Shown: positions 47,602 through 60,547 of the stretch, one piece after another | How the letters are laid out: each line of letters begins with the position of its first letter | How positions within the stretch are numbered: position 1 is the first letter of the stretch | NCBI GenBank assembly: GCA_025766275.1 | Contig: JAFKAC010000038.1 | Location: forward strand, 528,077-592,076 | Source: Lactarius indigo | Taxonomy: Eukaryota > Basidiomycota > Agaricomycetes > Russulales > Russulaceae | Direction of reading: 5' to 3' | DNA: 64,000 bases | Made by a program: the position numbers and the translations under genes | The notes under the pieces: model-generated | Seen by the model: only the letters and a program-made list of their open reading frames with translations | What the model was told of the DNA's origin: nothing | Databases searched by the model: none

Positions 47602-49711
47602 CTATACATCCCCGGCTCTATCCTCCGCCGTACGCAAGCGCTTCTCCATCCGCACCTTACGTAACCCTCTGCTCTCGTGTACACCAAAGCCGTTGCGGAA
47701 AACCAGGCGCACTTCTTCGAGACTCAGCCCAGCGGTCTCTGGAAAGCAAAACACTACAAAGGTATAACTGAGCGCGCACAGCGCCGCGTAGAACCCGAAT
47801 GCCCCAGAAGGGGTAATGTGCGCCATGAGCGAGAGGTAAGTAGCGCCGATCAGTAGGTTGACCGACCAGTTGGTGGCGGTGGCGAGAGAGGTTCCGATGC
47901 CACGCACTGGACGCACACGAGAGCGCGAGGGCGAGTTAGTAAGCAGGGAATCGCCGCAGTCAGGTCATAGGCCGCACCTTCGAGAGAAAACAGCTCGCCT
48001 TGTTGCCAGGGTACATTGCCGATGCCAGTAGCGTACGATGCGACGAAGGCGATCATGGAAAAAAGCACCACGCCTGACCAGCCATGGGAGTAACGCGTAC
48101 CATCTACCAAGACGTTTCCCGTGTTTCGTGTCAGGACTGGGTCACAGGTTCTCTCAGTCTCATCTTGCCAAGAGACAAGGAGTAAAACAAACGCATACAA
48201 TGGAAGGCTACGCTCGCCAGAACGAGGCCGAAGATCATGCCGGGCATCGACCAGAGAAGGATACGGCGACGCCCGATAATGTCGATGTACTTCAGTGCGA
48301 AAAGCGTGAAAAGGAAGTTCGTCCCCGATATGATAAGCCCAACCGCTGTCGGCTGGTTGAAACCGATCTCCTTGAACAAAGTTGCAGAGTAATACATCAA
48401 AGTATTGAAGCCACAAGCTTGTTGAGCAAACTGAAGTGCGCAAGCGACAACTGACGTTTTTGTTTAAGATATGGTCGGAGAGCGAAGAAACGCTGTGCAT
48501 CACGTACTGAGGGCACGGCGGTTAACAGGAACGAAGAGAATGGAGCGAAAACGCTCCAAGAATGTTGTAGTTTGAACGATCTCCACGCTCTGCTTCACGG
48601 CAGCTTGCAATACCTTGACCTAGCAAAGTGCGTCCATGAGCGGCGTAGATGGCCACCAACTGGAAACCAAACCTTGAAGTCTATTTGCTTTGCGTTCGCA
48701 TGCGCATAAATCTTCGACATAACGTCACGCGCCTGATCAACGTGTCCTCTCTTGAGCAAGATACGCGCTGTGAGGCCAGGCACGCTTGTGAGATACGGGA
48801 GTGGGACAAACCACGGCAATACACCGACTTACGTGACTCCGGAAGAAAGAATAGGAAGATTAGCTGCAAGCCCGCGGGTATTGTACCAAGTCCGACCATC
48901 CACCTCCAACCTCCATGAACGTTTGCAAAGCCAGCGTCTATCCCATAGGCCACTACCTGTCCAAATGTAATCGCGACGACATTTATGACGACCATCCGCC
49001 CGCGCAGACGCGTCGGTGATAATTCCTGGATGTAGACAGGCGCAACACAAGCTGCGATGCCGACACCCCAGCCGATCAAGAAGCGTGTGCCGATCTTTGA
49101 TAGCGTCGTAGTCTCAGCCTCGGACAGCCCACATAGCTTCCGTAAATTCGAACATACCATAGCCCAAACTGTATGGCAGATTGCCTGTCCAATGGCGCCG
49201 GCGATGAAGAGGATATCCGCTATGCCGAGTACCGGTCGTCGTCCGACGGCATCGGAGAGCATTCCCGCGGTCAGGCCTCCAAGAAGTGCTCCCAGCGTGG
49301 TGGCAGAAGTGATAAGTTCCTAAAATAGTACCCGGATGTAAGCTTGGGGTCCACTCTTCACCCATGTCACCGGTCCAAACCTTCTGCAGATTGGAAAGGC
49401 TCTCAGGACCAAGGTCTGAACCAATGCTGACGAGAGCACCAGATACGACGCCGGTGTCATATCCTAAGTCACCGAATAAGACATGTTGGTCGAGAACAAA
49501 AAAGATGAGACTGACCGAACAGGAGACCGGATATGCTGCTGCAAAACACCAACGACCACACAAACCACGTTGTCCCCTCCTCACCCTCAGCAACGACTAC
49601 AAGTTCAGATATTTCTCCAGCTGCGATTTTCTTTGTGATATCATCTTCTAGCGATTCTACGTATCCTTCCCTGGTTTTCACTTCTCGTTGCTTCTCGTTG
49701 TGAGTTTCCAT
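47602..49711 (-). CDS. Myo-inositol-type sugar transporter (MFS)
   Basis: Twelve-helix major facilitator, sugar porter family, closest by motif to fungal proton-coupled myo-inositol transporters. The ATG at 49711 gives METHNEKQREVKTREGYVES; frames upstream of this have no ATG in phase. Blocks in order are WFVWSLVFCSSISGLLFG, YDTGVVSGALVSIGSDLG, ELITSATTLGALLGGL, AVGRRPVLGIAD, GVGIAACVAPVYIQELSPTR with LRGRMVVINV, AGFANVHGGWRWMVGLGTIP, FLPES, LQFAQQACGFNTLMYYSATL, GTNFLFTLFALKYIDIIGRR, YATGIGNVPWQQGELF, VRGIGTSLATATNWSVNLLI and FCFPETAGLSLEEV. The stop is at 47602-47604. About ten introns. It converges on the carnosine methyltransferase gene, with 139 bases between them. Exact substrate unproven. 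Confidence 0.92.
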
Positions 49712-50380
49712 GAAGAGGTGTCGGTATCGTATCCTCTGAGAAACTTGGGGGTGGAAAGTGTATGAAGAGGCGAGGTTCCATGTTTGTCCTTTTTCTTGAA
49801 GAAGGTAAGGAAGAAGGTTCCCCGAGTACGGAGGTGTCAAAGACTCGGAGCGTGGTCACTTGACTGAGAGAGAAGTGAGGAAGCCGCTCTTGTTATCATA
49901 CACCCGGAGTGCCTGAGGAGAGTCTCCAAGGGAGTTCCCTTCTGGCAAGGCTTGCCCAGCGGAGGTTTCGGACCGCCGCCGTCGTTTGTTAGTGTGCCGA
50001 TCACCCGGGCCATATTACGCAGGTGTTTGAGAGTTTCACAAGCCAGAATCATGCTAAGGTAGCAGACACCTAGACTCATTACTAGTCGTTCTTCAGTGCT
50101 CTACCGCCGGGGGTGAAATTGAATATCCCAACAGGCGTACCCTACTCATATCTCTCCCTCGCTACCCACCGGGCGAAGGGCCCAAAAGAGGTACGTCTTT
50201 AACACGCACCTGCGCCACTCGCTAACTTGTTCCTTTTCTCGACAAGTGATAATCGGGAAGCTTTTTAACAAAGTCCTTCTAAAAAATCTTTTGTAATTAT
50301 CTGGATGCTTCTCCACACCTTTAGCCTAGACTTGCGCATATATGTCGAAAGTGGCGACGTATCATATTTGTTTCTCGGCG
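49712..50380. other. Intergenic region upstream of the inositol-type transporter
   Basis: Contains the transporter's promoter and the degraded front of the F-box pseudogene. No intact gene seen. Confidence 0.45.
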
Positions 50381-51660
50381 GGTTCTTCACCCTCGGCTGT
50401 CCTGTACGCATGGAACTCCAGTCTTGAAGACTCTAGATTACTGCCCCCCCCCTTGCCTTTTGCCCTGAGCTCAGGCTTCGGAAGATCTCAAGTGCTCGAT
50501 CCCCCTGTTCCCAAGGACGAGGACAAAATTACGGCCGCACTGGCGCAGTCTGGCCGTTTTAGCTCTATTAGCCTCACCGTCACAAGCTCGCTTCTGGATA
50601 AGTTTTCTCGAGGGGCCATTTTCAAAATTAGAGGATCTGGGTTCATCTACCCAAGAGAACCTACAGTTGGCCCTGCCTAGCAATTGTCAGTGGAACCCAC
50701 GCCTCCGTATGTTCCACGAGGCCAGGGTTGCCTTTCCCTCTTTCCCTCAGCTTCTTTTGTGCAAGACCTCGTAGATCTTCAACTCCACGAGGTTTTTAGT
50801 GCTACACATTTTCCCCAGAAGCATTCATGAACGTCTTGTTCGAGATGTCCCAACTTTGATCACTTCACTCTATCTCCTATCTCGCCATAGCTACCTCGGA
50901 TTGATTTCACGTCAGAGCAACGCCGCGTTATTCCCTGCTCTTACCTTTCCAAAATATCGAGGAACTAGCAAGTACTTGGACAGCATCGTGGCCAGGATGA
51001 ATGCGCCTTGCCTTGGGGATATTGATATCACATTCTTTAGTCAACTCCCCATGGACGCTTCGCAACTTGACCGATTCGTCGAGCGGATAGAAACCCTGAG
51101 GTCACATAGTCGAGCAGATGTTCTAATCTCTGATGGTGCCATTTCCATCTGTTTTTTTCAACCAGGAGCTCCTACGTCCCTTGGATTGCAGATATCGTGC
51201 GAGCAGTTAGACAGGCAGTTGTCCTTCGTGGGTCAAATTTGCAACAATTTTCCCCTTACCTATTTTGTGTAAAAGATCTACGCATCAGTTCAACTCAACC
51301 ATCAAGCTCGGGTCATGCACGGGCCATTATGGAAAGCCGCAAAGTCGTTCATCGCCTCGCGATGACCCTCTGGTAGTTCTGAACGTATGGCTCCGCCATC
51401 AACGATCTTCCCAGCCCTCTGCGGGGACGAGGGAATGCCAGGTCTACTACATCAATACTTCTGCGCCTTTGTAATATTGGGTTTACAAGGCGGCAAAACC
51501 TCGGCGAGAACAACGGCGACCAGCACATGCCCCGAATCCTGTACTCCTATTGTAACGACTTCGAATGGACATTTGGATGCGATTACCTTTTCCGAGAACA
51601 CCTCGAACGCAAACACCCTGAATTGACATTCGCCGATGCGCTTATTTCGAATCTTGCTTG
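50381..51660 (+). pseudogene. F-box/LRR protein pseudogene
   Basis: Remnant of the Agaricomycete F-box/LRR family, related in style to the gene at 11285 but of a different subgroup. Recognisable pieces are SGRFSSISLTVTSSLLDK (about 50548), CQWNPRLRMFHEARVAFPS (about 50690-50740), QDLVDLQLHEVFSATHFPQ (about 50765-50820), RHSYLGLISRQSNAALFPAL followed by TFPKYRGTSKYLDSIVARM, and ISCEQLDRQLSFVGQICNNF (about 51188-51248). These lie in different frames, with a stop in the KTS frame near 50771, a shift back by 50830 and a stop at 51270. No F-box start is intact. A three-frame decay pattern with no splice signals at the shifts supports a pseudogene. Confidence 0.7.
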
Positions 51661-52228
51661 ACAGTCAAGTCGCCGCACGTCAAGCTATTGGGGCTTCGAC
51701 ACCCTAGCGTGGTTAAACTACATCACCCCGTCGACCCCTTTGCTCCTCGATGCCCAAAGAAACGTGATAGCGTTATCCACGCACAGCAAGCTCTTTCTTT
51801 TCTTTTCTTAGGTTTCTTTGTCTCGTTTTTTCTGGTAGACAGGACGAAGAGCACATAGATGGACCTGTCCTCGCACGTATGTGCATACATTATAAAGATA
51901 ATGAGTCATGAACACAACGCATCTGGGCCACGCATGAACTCATCGTGCGCGCGACGGGAACTAATCAAAATTTTAATGCTAGGTAGGGCCACACGTTGGG
52001 CATGCGTTACAATTTTGAAGTACATCATACACAAGATGACCCACTCCCAACAGCTTTCCACAGAAATGCTCTTCAAATGTCACACCCTGTATTCGTCAGG
52101 TCGTAGTGGGGTAGTGGTGAGGGCTCACTTGGTGACCGTGCGAAACAAGGAAACACCCGAGTGGCGGGAATCCGGACCGCAAGCGGTTCGAGTACCACCC
52201 CCAGGTCAACCTACGCATTATCTTAACA
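51661..52228. other. Intergenic region upstream of ISY1
   Basis: Contains the ISY1 promoter. A tRNA-like patch at about 52100-52210 was considered and rejected. Confidence 0.45.
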
Positions 52229-53453
52229 ATGGTGAGAACCGTTACCAAAAACATAACGACTTGACTCTGATAGATCCCTACTTCAGGCTCGTAATGAGGA
52301 AAAGGCTCAATCCATGCTCTACCGCTTCCGCGAGGCGCAGGCGGCAGAGCTTGGCCTTGGGACGCGGGGCGACCGGCGACCGCGCATGGCGAGCGCGTGC
52401 AAGAGCCTGCGGGAATGTGAGCGGTGGCGAGGAGAAATTTTGCGCGAAATCAGTAGGAAGGTGTCAAAGATACAAGATTGTGTGTGTTCTCCTTGTCATT
52501 GGTTCATTCTGGGCTCAAAGCTTACCTTCCATAGCTGGTCTGACGGACTACGAGGTTCGAGACCTAAACGATGAGATCAACAGGCTCTTGCGTGAAAAGC
52601 GACATTGGGAGAATCAAATCATCGCGTTAGGCGGTGCTAACTACCGGAGGAACGTAGCCATGCTCGACGACGACGGTCGGGAAGTTCCAGGAACCAAGGG
52701 ATATAAGTACGTCACCTCCATCTATCTTCAGAGTCCCTCTGGCGTACCGATGCGAACCTTTAAAAAGATACTTTGGACGGGCGAAAGAACTGCCAGGTGT
52801 AAAAGAGCTCTTCGAGAGCCGCAAAAAGGAGGAGGACGAGGAGAACGCGACGCATAACTTCTACAAAAAGTATACCAACCAGGGCCCAGCATACTTTGGA
52901 GACCTCGATGAGCTAGACGGGGAGCTCCTTAAATATGAGGAGGCAGCAGAGCAAGCAGGTACGCCAGGCCTCCGGGAGGGCATTTTGACCGCATGCAGCT
53001 CACATCCAACACGCGACAGGATGGGAACAAGCGCACGCTAACCTTCGTGAAGTGCTGGGCCTTCCTGACGATGCACCTGTGCCCAAAATCCCGCGAGGAG
53101 CCAGCGTGCCGTCATCCAATGCGCCACCACCTGACGGCCCACCGTCAGCGGTACCAGACGGCAAGCGCAAGGCCCGCGACGACGGCAGCGACGGCACCCC
53201 GGTGCCGGAATCTGACGGCGAACTTGCCAAGCGCTCAAAACCGGGCTCCTTGGCCCCTCCTCCCCCTCCCGACGCCACGCAGGCAGATGTCGCTGCCACG
53301 ACATTGGCGCATGCTCGTGCAGCTGCCGCTCACATTCCCTTCTTGTCGGTGGAGAGTCTGTTGCCACCGAAGATGCCAACGAAAGAGGAGATGGAAGGCG
53401 TGCTCCTCGAACTGCGCAAGCGTGCGCTGGTCGAAGAGTATTTCGGCAACTAG
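52229..53453 (+). CDS. ISY1: Pre-mRNA splicing factor ISY1
   Basis: Component of the NineTeen/Prp19-associated complex that stays in the catalytic spliceosome and affects fidelity of the first step. The start codon at 52229-52231 is followed at once by a GTGAGA donor; the intron ends TTCAG at 52286 and the next exon opens ARNEEKAQSMLYRFREAQAA, the universal ISY1 N-terminus. So exon 1 holds only the ATG. Further blocks are ELGLGTRGDRRPRMASACKS, LRECERWRGEILREISRKV, SKIQD, then GLTDYEVRDLNDEINRLLRE, KRHWENQIIALGGANYRRNV, DDDGREVPGTKGYKYFGRAK and LPGVKELFE. The C-terminal half is the divergent acidic/proline-rich part (KRKARDDGSDGTPVPESDG) ending in KRALVEEYFGN with a TAG at 53451-53453. Introns are about 52232-52286, 52480-52534, one in GYK|YFG and one in QA|WEQ. 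Intact. Confidence 0.96.
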
Positions 53454-53655
53454 CGATTTTCACCATTCTCTACTTCCGTGTTTGTGTAGCCGTCGCCGCC
53501 CGTGTGCGAACACAGTTGTCATTATTTAAGAATCTAGTATTTGATTACAACTCTATACACGATAACGATAAGATCTATAAGAGGTAGGATTGCGAGCTGG
53601 AGAATCCAGTAGTCCAGTCTAGTAAGTCCATGCATGACATGTAAGACTGGTGCTT

Positions 53656-56600
53656 CTAAGACTGTGAAGATAACAAGTGCAGCACCCCAAATACAACCGT
53701 CAAGAATCCAAACCTCGACGCCATGAATACCACGGCAGCTCCCTTGACCACCGCCGACCCACTGATGGGCGGAGAGGCGGCAAGCACAGCCGTCGCTGCC
53801 TCTTGCACTGACAACCGGACTGCCGATTTCTCGGAGCGAGGAATCACCTCCATTCCTTGCGGAGGCAAGAACCGGCTCGCGCGCCACGCGCTCATCCACT
53901 TCCAGACGTTCTCCTCCCCGAGTGGCCTAGCGCCTTCCGCCAGCACGCTCGACACACGGACCGCGCGCGCAGTGTCCAGACGCGCGACGCCGATGGGCTC
54001 CCACTCGGGTCCCGTGCGCGCAGACAGGAAAAAGCTGAACAGGCGCAGCGCCGGGTTGGCCACCTGCGCCCTCTCCAGCTCCGCTGCGGAGTAAGACTGG
54101 GAGGCCTTGTGCGCTTCTGCAAGCTTGGAGAGCCAGTCAGGGTACGGGACAAGCGGGACGTTAAGCGCGGACGCCACGGGCGCGATGAGTGTGTTGAATG
54201 GGACGCCGCGCGGGTGTGCGACGTGGAGCGTGTGGGCGCCTGGATGGGTGTCGACGCGTGACATCTCGAGCATTGCGGCGGCCGCATCTGGCGCGGTAAT
54301 CCATCCTACGGACTGGGGTGTGTTCCGTGAGCAACAGCTTGGGGGTTGAGTCAGAATGGCACGCACCCCATCGAGGCTCGGCAGACATCCCAACGTGAGC
54401 GCTGACTTCAAGAGCGATGGGAACCACTCGCTCTCGTTCCAGGTGCCACTCCCATCTCCACAGACCTGACCAAGACGCACCACCACGGGTCGCAGTGCAG
54501 TACGCTCCGCCGCTACATCAAGGATGCGTTCTGCCACCCACTTTGACTCCGAATAGCCAGTACCGACGGCAATCTCTGGGTTAGATAGAACTTCCTCCAC
54601 AACTGAGCCCTTGTTCTCGAAGTCTAATGATCATCGTCAGTTACAAGGGTGATAAGAAAAACAGGTCAACTGTAGGGCGCACTGATAAATACGGAGATAG
54701 AAGAGACAAGAGCAGATGCGGGCGCGCGCGAGGGGCGATGTGATCGCAAAATCGACTAAGGCTCGGACGCCAGAGATACCATCTTCGAAGGATGCCAAAG
54801 ACAGGTTGAGATTAATTTTCCAGGCTATCGGCATACTCAGCACAGTTAGCCAGGTAACAGAGGCGTCGAGCGTACCATTGTGAACAATATGCGTGACTGA
54901 TCCGCGAATCTATGTAGTCACGTCGTATGAGCACTTGTTGTTTCGGAAAAGATTCCACGTACTTCTTCGTATAGCCTATCGTTCACCCCAAAAGCCAGCG
55001 CATTTAGGTCTCCCTCAACATAAACCAGCTTCTTAGACGAGAGGAGGCTCGTGTACAACCCGCGCTTCTCAAACGCTGAGCGCTGTCGGACCTCTGAAGT
55101 CGCAGATCGTGATGGCCTATTGAACGCATACACGCGTATAACCGTCGGCGAAGCAAGTAATTGAGCAAGCATATTTGAACCGAGGCCACCAGTCGTCCCT
55201 GTCAACAGATACGTGTCGCCAAAGGGCAATTGGCGGCCAGATCCATTGACAACAGGGCGTGCGGGGAAGGTTTCCGTGTACTTCTCCACAAGTGCCTGTA
55301 ACTCCTGCCCGCGTGCTTTAAGGCCAACACCGAGGGCAGATTGAGGGTCCGTTACCGCCCTGCTTAAGAACGTCGCCATGCGCTCGATACTGGGGTGCTC
55401 ATATACGAAGGATGCAGACACGAGCTTCGCTGCCTCGGGCTTGGTCTCTCGAAGCCCATGCAGGACAGAATTGCGAATATAAGTTGACTGTAGACTGTGA
55501 GGAAATGTTAACGAATAGCGACAGACACTTGCAGAGCTGCGTACCTATCGCAACCATGCTGGAAGATGTCGATATTGTCGGCCATCTTCTGTGTCATTAC
55601 CTTATGAACAATGCGCCGCACATAGTCCAACGATTGCGACAGAGTCCACTCGGAAGGTGATGGGATATCAACTTGTGAAGTCTGTTCGACGACATCATAC
55701 AGGGCGTTGATCTCGTTATCGTAGTCCTTAAGGATTGCTTGCCGCCGCGCCGTCATTTTTGCCGTGTATACAAACGGCTTCGATGGGGATGCGACAATTA
55801 TCATCTGAAAAATCGACTAGGTTAGCTCAGAAGTGTAAATACGACAGTTGTACGTGCCTCCTTGAATAGACGAGAATGTTGAGGCGCAAAGGCGTTTAAA
55901 CCGCTCTACGGTTGGCCTGTGCTTCAAAGATGAGAACCCAGGAGAGAAAACTTATGTGAGGACTCGCCAGATCAACTTGCGAAAACTCTTCCAATTTCAC
56001 TTCGTCCTTGGGGTCGAATGCGAATTGAGGCTTCGGGTCGACGAGAACGCCATTCTGGAACCTACCCCTGCCAAACATGACAGAAGATTGGATATGTGGG
56101 TCCTGGGCTAAGATACCCTCTGCGAGCAGACGTCAGGCAATTTGAACTGACTACCGAAACTGGTATCATCCGTACCCAGAGGCCCCGGATTCGTCTTCTC
56201 TCCTGTTGACAACATGATTTGATCGTCTTTTCTGCCATAAATTTTCCATAAACCGGGTTTCGTTGGGTGAGGTACCAACAGATCCGAGGTAGCGTATGCA
56301 TCCTTGCCGTCTACATCAGTATTGAATACGACGGGGTGGTGCAGGTCGTGGTCCTGTAATTTCTAAGCAAAAATAGTGACGGGCATAGGATCCTCGTACA
56401 ATGAGAACCAGTTCGAAAGTTCCATCGCCTTGGGGTAAAAATGTAGGAAGAGGCAGTGAGAGGAAACAGTGAGGTACTCCCAGTCTCTCCACGAGACTGG
56501 CCTGTCATGATACATCAACTACTTGAAGCAGAACGAGAGGGAGACGGGCGCACTGGGAAGCACCGTATTCATCACACCACACTCGGTACTACAAAGACAT

Positions 56601-57996
56601 TAAAGAGAGACGAGAGAATTAGGATCGGGGTGCCTACCATCCGTACTGGGAATGTATGGAGATCCCTTCACGCGTGAGGAGATCTCCTACTTCCTTAGGT
56701 AGTGGGCCTCCTCCCCACATCTTCAAAGGTGCACAACATGAGTAACATAGAACAAAAATAGTCGCCTTAAACATACCACTGCCTTCGTGGTTCTGAGATA
56801 ATCCACGGCGGTAGACTGCGCGACCAGGCCTGGGTACATCGCTCAATGACATGTACCAAGAAGGAAAAGGTCACGTGCCTCTAAAAATGTGGGTGCAGCG
56901 GCTCCGATAGAGCAACGAGTTGCGATCATCCCTTCTAATACGTTTTGAGGATTTGGCAGTACAGCTGGAAAGGCCGGCTTGAATACAGCCATCACCACTC
57001 CCACGGATACCTGTAAACTAATAAGGACCGATAGATATGGGAGAAAAAGGTACCTACCACTAGGGCGATTTGCAGAACACCCATCCCATGGAATACTGGC
57101 ATGGCATGACAGGACATGATTTGTCCACACAAATCCATTTCTCCCACCCTAACCAAATATGTTACTACAAATTCGTTGGAAAAGGAAAAAGGACAACATA
57201 CACGGAATGGTGCATAGAGTGACGACCTGTCTGTGGGTCCATACTATCGGCTTTGGAAACGAGGTAAGATCCTTCACACCGAGTCAGTTATAAACAACTC
57301 GATTGAGCAGGTCATATTCATACCAGAAGAATGCAGTATCAATGCTGGCGCGTCTAAATCGAACTTGACCGCAGGATAGTACTCAAAATCGATGTGGGAA
57401 CAATCGTGCGGGTAAATATCTTCGAAGTGTGGCATGTCGGAGATAGGAATCTCGAGGTGCCCATCCGCCCAGAAGTAACTCTAGGGAAGCGGCGGCGAGC
57501 TTCTGGAGCATAGATTCACCACCCACCAGTAGGTGACGCGCAGCGGTCTTCTTCAGAAGATGGGCGATAGCCTCAGGCGAATTCCTAGGCGAAATGGGGA
57601 ATACAGCAAACCCAGCTCGCAAGATCCCAACTTCGGTCGTAACGTAGGTCACGGTATCTAGAAGGTGTCAGAAGGCAAGCGTCGTAGAAAACGGTACACG
57701 AACCCGTCGCCGCCAGTGCCGCAATGATAATGTGGCGCCATCCAAGGCGGCTGAGGCTTCTTCCGCGGAGACGCGGGATGCAACAAGACGTGGCGGCGCG
57801 ATGAATCCCACGACACCTCAGCCCACGCAATAGTCTTGACTTCCCCAGGACCGTCCTCATAGGTGAAGAAAGGGTGTGTGGCACTGTTTTTGTGCTGCCA
57901 GTCGTAAAGGTCGGGAAGTGTCAGGGACTTGTCACTCAAAGGTGGAGCCTTGAACGTTAAGCTGTTCAACACTTGCGTCTTAGGTAGAGCGGACAT
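53656..57996 (-). CDS. NRPS-like adenylate-forming reductase (A-T-R), probably damaged
   Basis: Multidomain enzyme that activates a carboxylic acid (often an aryl or amino acid), loads it on a carrier domain and releases it as aldehyde or alcohol. The ATG at 57996 opens [20 protein letters not shown]. Adenylation blocks are [96 protein letters not shown] and [20 protein letters not shown]. The carrier domain has [11 protein letters not shown] with its Ser intact. The reductase domain has [88 protein letters not shown] and [14 protein letters not shown]: an NADPH loop and Tyr-Lys pair are visible. A hydrophobic C-terminal end suggests membrane contact. The adenylation half shows about four base-level frame breaks (near 57815, 57475, 57265 and 56800). 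It is either a young pseudogene or affected by sequence errors. Confidence 0.85.
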
Positions 57997-60547
57997 GGTG
58001 GGGGAAAGAAGGGGAAGAGAAGTTGGTTAGGTAACCAGAGAGTTGGATATGAAAGACAGAGAGCAACTTCCTTTCCCAATGGAACGCATATCCGGTGGAG
58101 TATTACCGTATTACTCAACAAACCGGACAGAGGGACGGAAATGACACCGCACCGTACCGCGTATCCCCAACATCAGGATCATAAGGGACTCGGAGCGAAT
58201 GAATACCATCAGATCCTTGTCGAACGGCAGAGGGGTGCACAGCAAGAATAAACACGTCGGCGCTAGTGAGGCAACACCGGATCATCATTTGGTACTTAGT
58301 ATTACACCATCCATACCGCGGCAAAGTTGCGATGGGACCTTGAGGACGACGGCTCTGAGGACGGTTAAAGTGAATGCGAAAGGACCGCTCCGACATATGA
58401 CTAAGCCAACACCTCTACGGCGCACGGCGCACATCACTGGCGCACTCCATCCCCGATTCCCCCGTACAGTACACCACACAGCATCCGTAAATCCGCAATA
58501 AACGCTACTGTGATATGTTCTATGCGGACGTCCATTGATGTCCGGGCGATTAGGCTATTGTTGTGTTCAAAATGAATCTGGGCGCACGCAGTAGTTCTGG
58601 CCGGTTTTTTTTTTTCAAGCCCAAGGGGCACATCTGCAACAGTTCTGCTAACCCATGCCGGATCAAGTACGCTTCATCTCGGAGTTGGGCTATAGGAAGG
58701 GCAGGGGCGAAAAGTGGGCGAGCATTATGTAACGAAGTCCGCGCAGGACAGGACTCACCCTCAGGAAAACCCCCTATCCTGACTCGATCGGCCGCCGGAG
58801 AAGGCGCACTTGTCTTGCCTTCATGAGTCTGAGTGTATTCTTGGCGCCATCTTCCGTACGGAAGTCAGTTGGGGGTGTGGTCACGAGACAAAGAATTGCC
58901 AGCCCGATGATAACTGTCCAATCAATGTTCACTTACCGTTTTGGACGCCAACCGCCGACCTCGGCGAATGGCATGGCCAGCGCCGCCCTATTTGCGATGG
59001 CACATGGAGGCGCAAATGGGTGAAGTGAGGTACCAACGACTGGGAAAGGCTCACGACTCATGGTTCGTCATCGCGCGGAGGTCCATGCGAACGGTATCCA
59101 TGTGCAGGATGGCGCAGAAAGCACCCGAAATGTTCCCTGGCCCTTGACCGCTTGACCGCCATTAGAAATTTCAAAGTGTAGCGCGATCAAGAATGGGCAC
59201 CGACTACTTCAAAACCTTGTAGGACACCAGGCACGATATAATATAGGCGTCGGATCCATAGCGCTGTAGATGGAAAGCAACCAGGGGCAATTGCAAGTAT
59301 ATGGCTGGCAAGCTTCGAATGCCTCTTGTGTGCTTTGTATGTGGCGTGAGAACCCCCCAATTGAATGAACAGTGCGGTCACGGTTGTGACGCTGACTTCC
59401 ACCTCCGCGGGACACCCTCAGGCTACACTGGCACCGAGTGTCCCAAGCAGAGCTCTATGGCTCTCGTTAGAAATCTCAGACAGACTCAGATACACGCTTC
59501 CCACCGTATTTCTTCGAGTACTCGGCCTCGGACAGAGCTGTCATTGAGTCCTTGATTGAGTCTGTATGTGTCACGGATCTACGCCGACCTTGCTTACCTA
59601 ATTTTGCGGACGTCTCACCGCCAATGCATTCACCGGGATCAAATCGCACAGGATCAACAAAGCCAGACGCTGGAACCTCCGGAGAAGGAATTCACCTTCA
59701 CTACTGTGTCTCCCAGAAAGGTGCTGTCTTGGAAACGGCATGCAATGCACCACATTGCTCATTAATCGTGTGCCTGCCCCGACTCAATGGCCGTGACTCG
59801 TGGTCAACTGGACACTGTATCAGGTTGATCAAAACCAAATGTGAGTCGGCATCGAAGGAGAAGCGAGAAGTACTACTGTAAGCCGCAGCCCCAATAAGCC
59901 CGAGCCAGCCCGCAGAAACTGCGTAGTCGCCTGTACGTCACATCAAAGTCACGGTATTATCGTGTTTCACAAGTGGAGAGCACCAACCACAGACGTGCAA
60001 TGAGTGAGTCAGTTACAACAGCTGCACTTCTAATTGCACTTTATCCGACCCATACATGTTTTGCAGCGCAGCCTTTTCTGGCAAAATTATTCTGCCCAAG
60101 GAAAAGCTGTGAGGAAGCAATTTTTACCTCCGTTATGCTCGGGTTGTGGGCCCTCTCGTGCTGTGCACTGCCGCGGTCGCGGACCGCCTACTTGGCGACT
60201 GCACATGGCATGACGATCATTATACCATCGGCTGTAATTTCCTATCATCTAGGACTCGTTGACTCAGCGTCTCATGCGAATGCCGGTACTTCCGGGCTGA
60301 TGTGCTCATCCCTTCACGGTCCAGAATTGGGCCCCAGAGCTGGGAGTATTGATCCGTCTTCTCAATGGTTGCGGCGACCGGACAGCTTCACGAGAGGCAC
60401 GCAATGAAGAGCTGGCTGGGGTGTCAGACATATATAAACCCTTGTGTCAGGACCTGACCTGACAGCATCGTTCTCTCTTCAGTTGTTTCTCTCTTCCATC
60501 CCGCAGTACTTCATTTCTTTAGACGTTAAATCATCAATTTCATTGCA
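57997..60547. other. Intergenic region between divergent NRPS-like reductase and UbiA genes
   Basis: About 2.55 kb with no supportable gene. A T run of about eleven lies at 58604-58614. Open frames such as plus 59301-59555 lack motifs. The proximal parts hold the promoters of two divergent genes. Confidence 0.45.

Noticed and set aside
52100..52215. tRNA-like patch with a B-box-like ggttcgagtac and an A-box-like ggggtagtggtgag
   Set aside because: The T-stem around the B box does not pair (five bases each side do not match) and no acceptor stem closes the structure. At most a degraded tRNA.
53857..54261. Plus-strand frame of 134 codons
   Set aside because: Antisense shadow of the GC-rich reductase domain of the NRPS-like gene.
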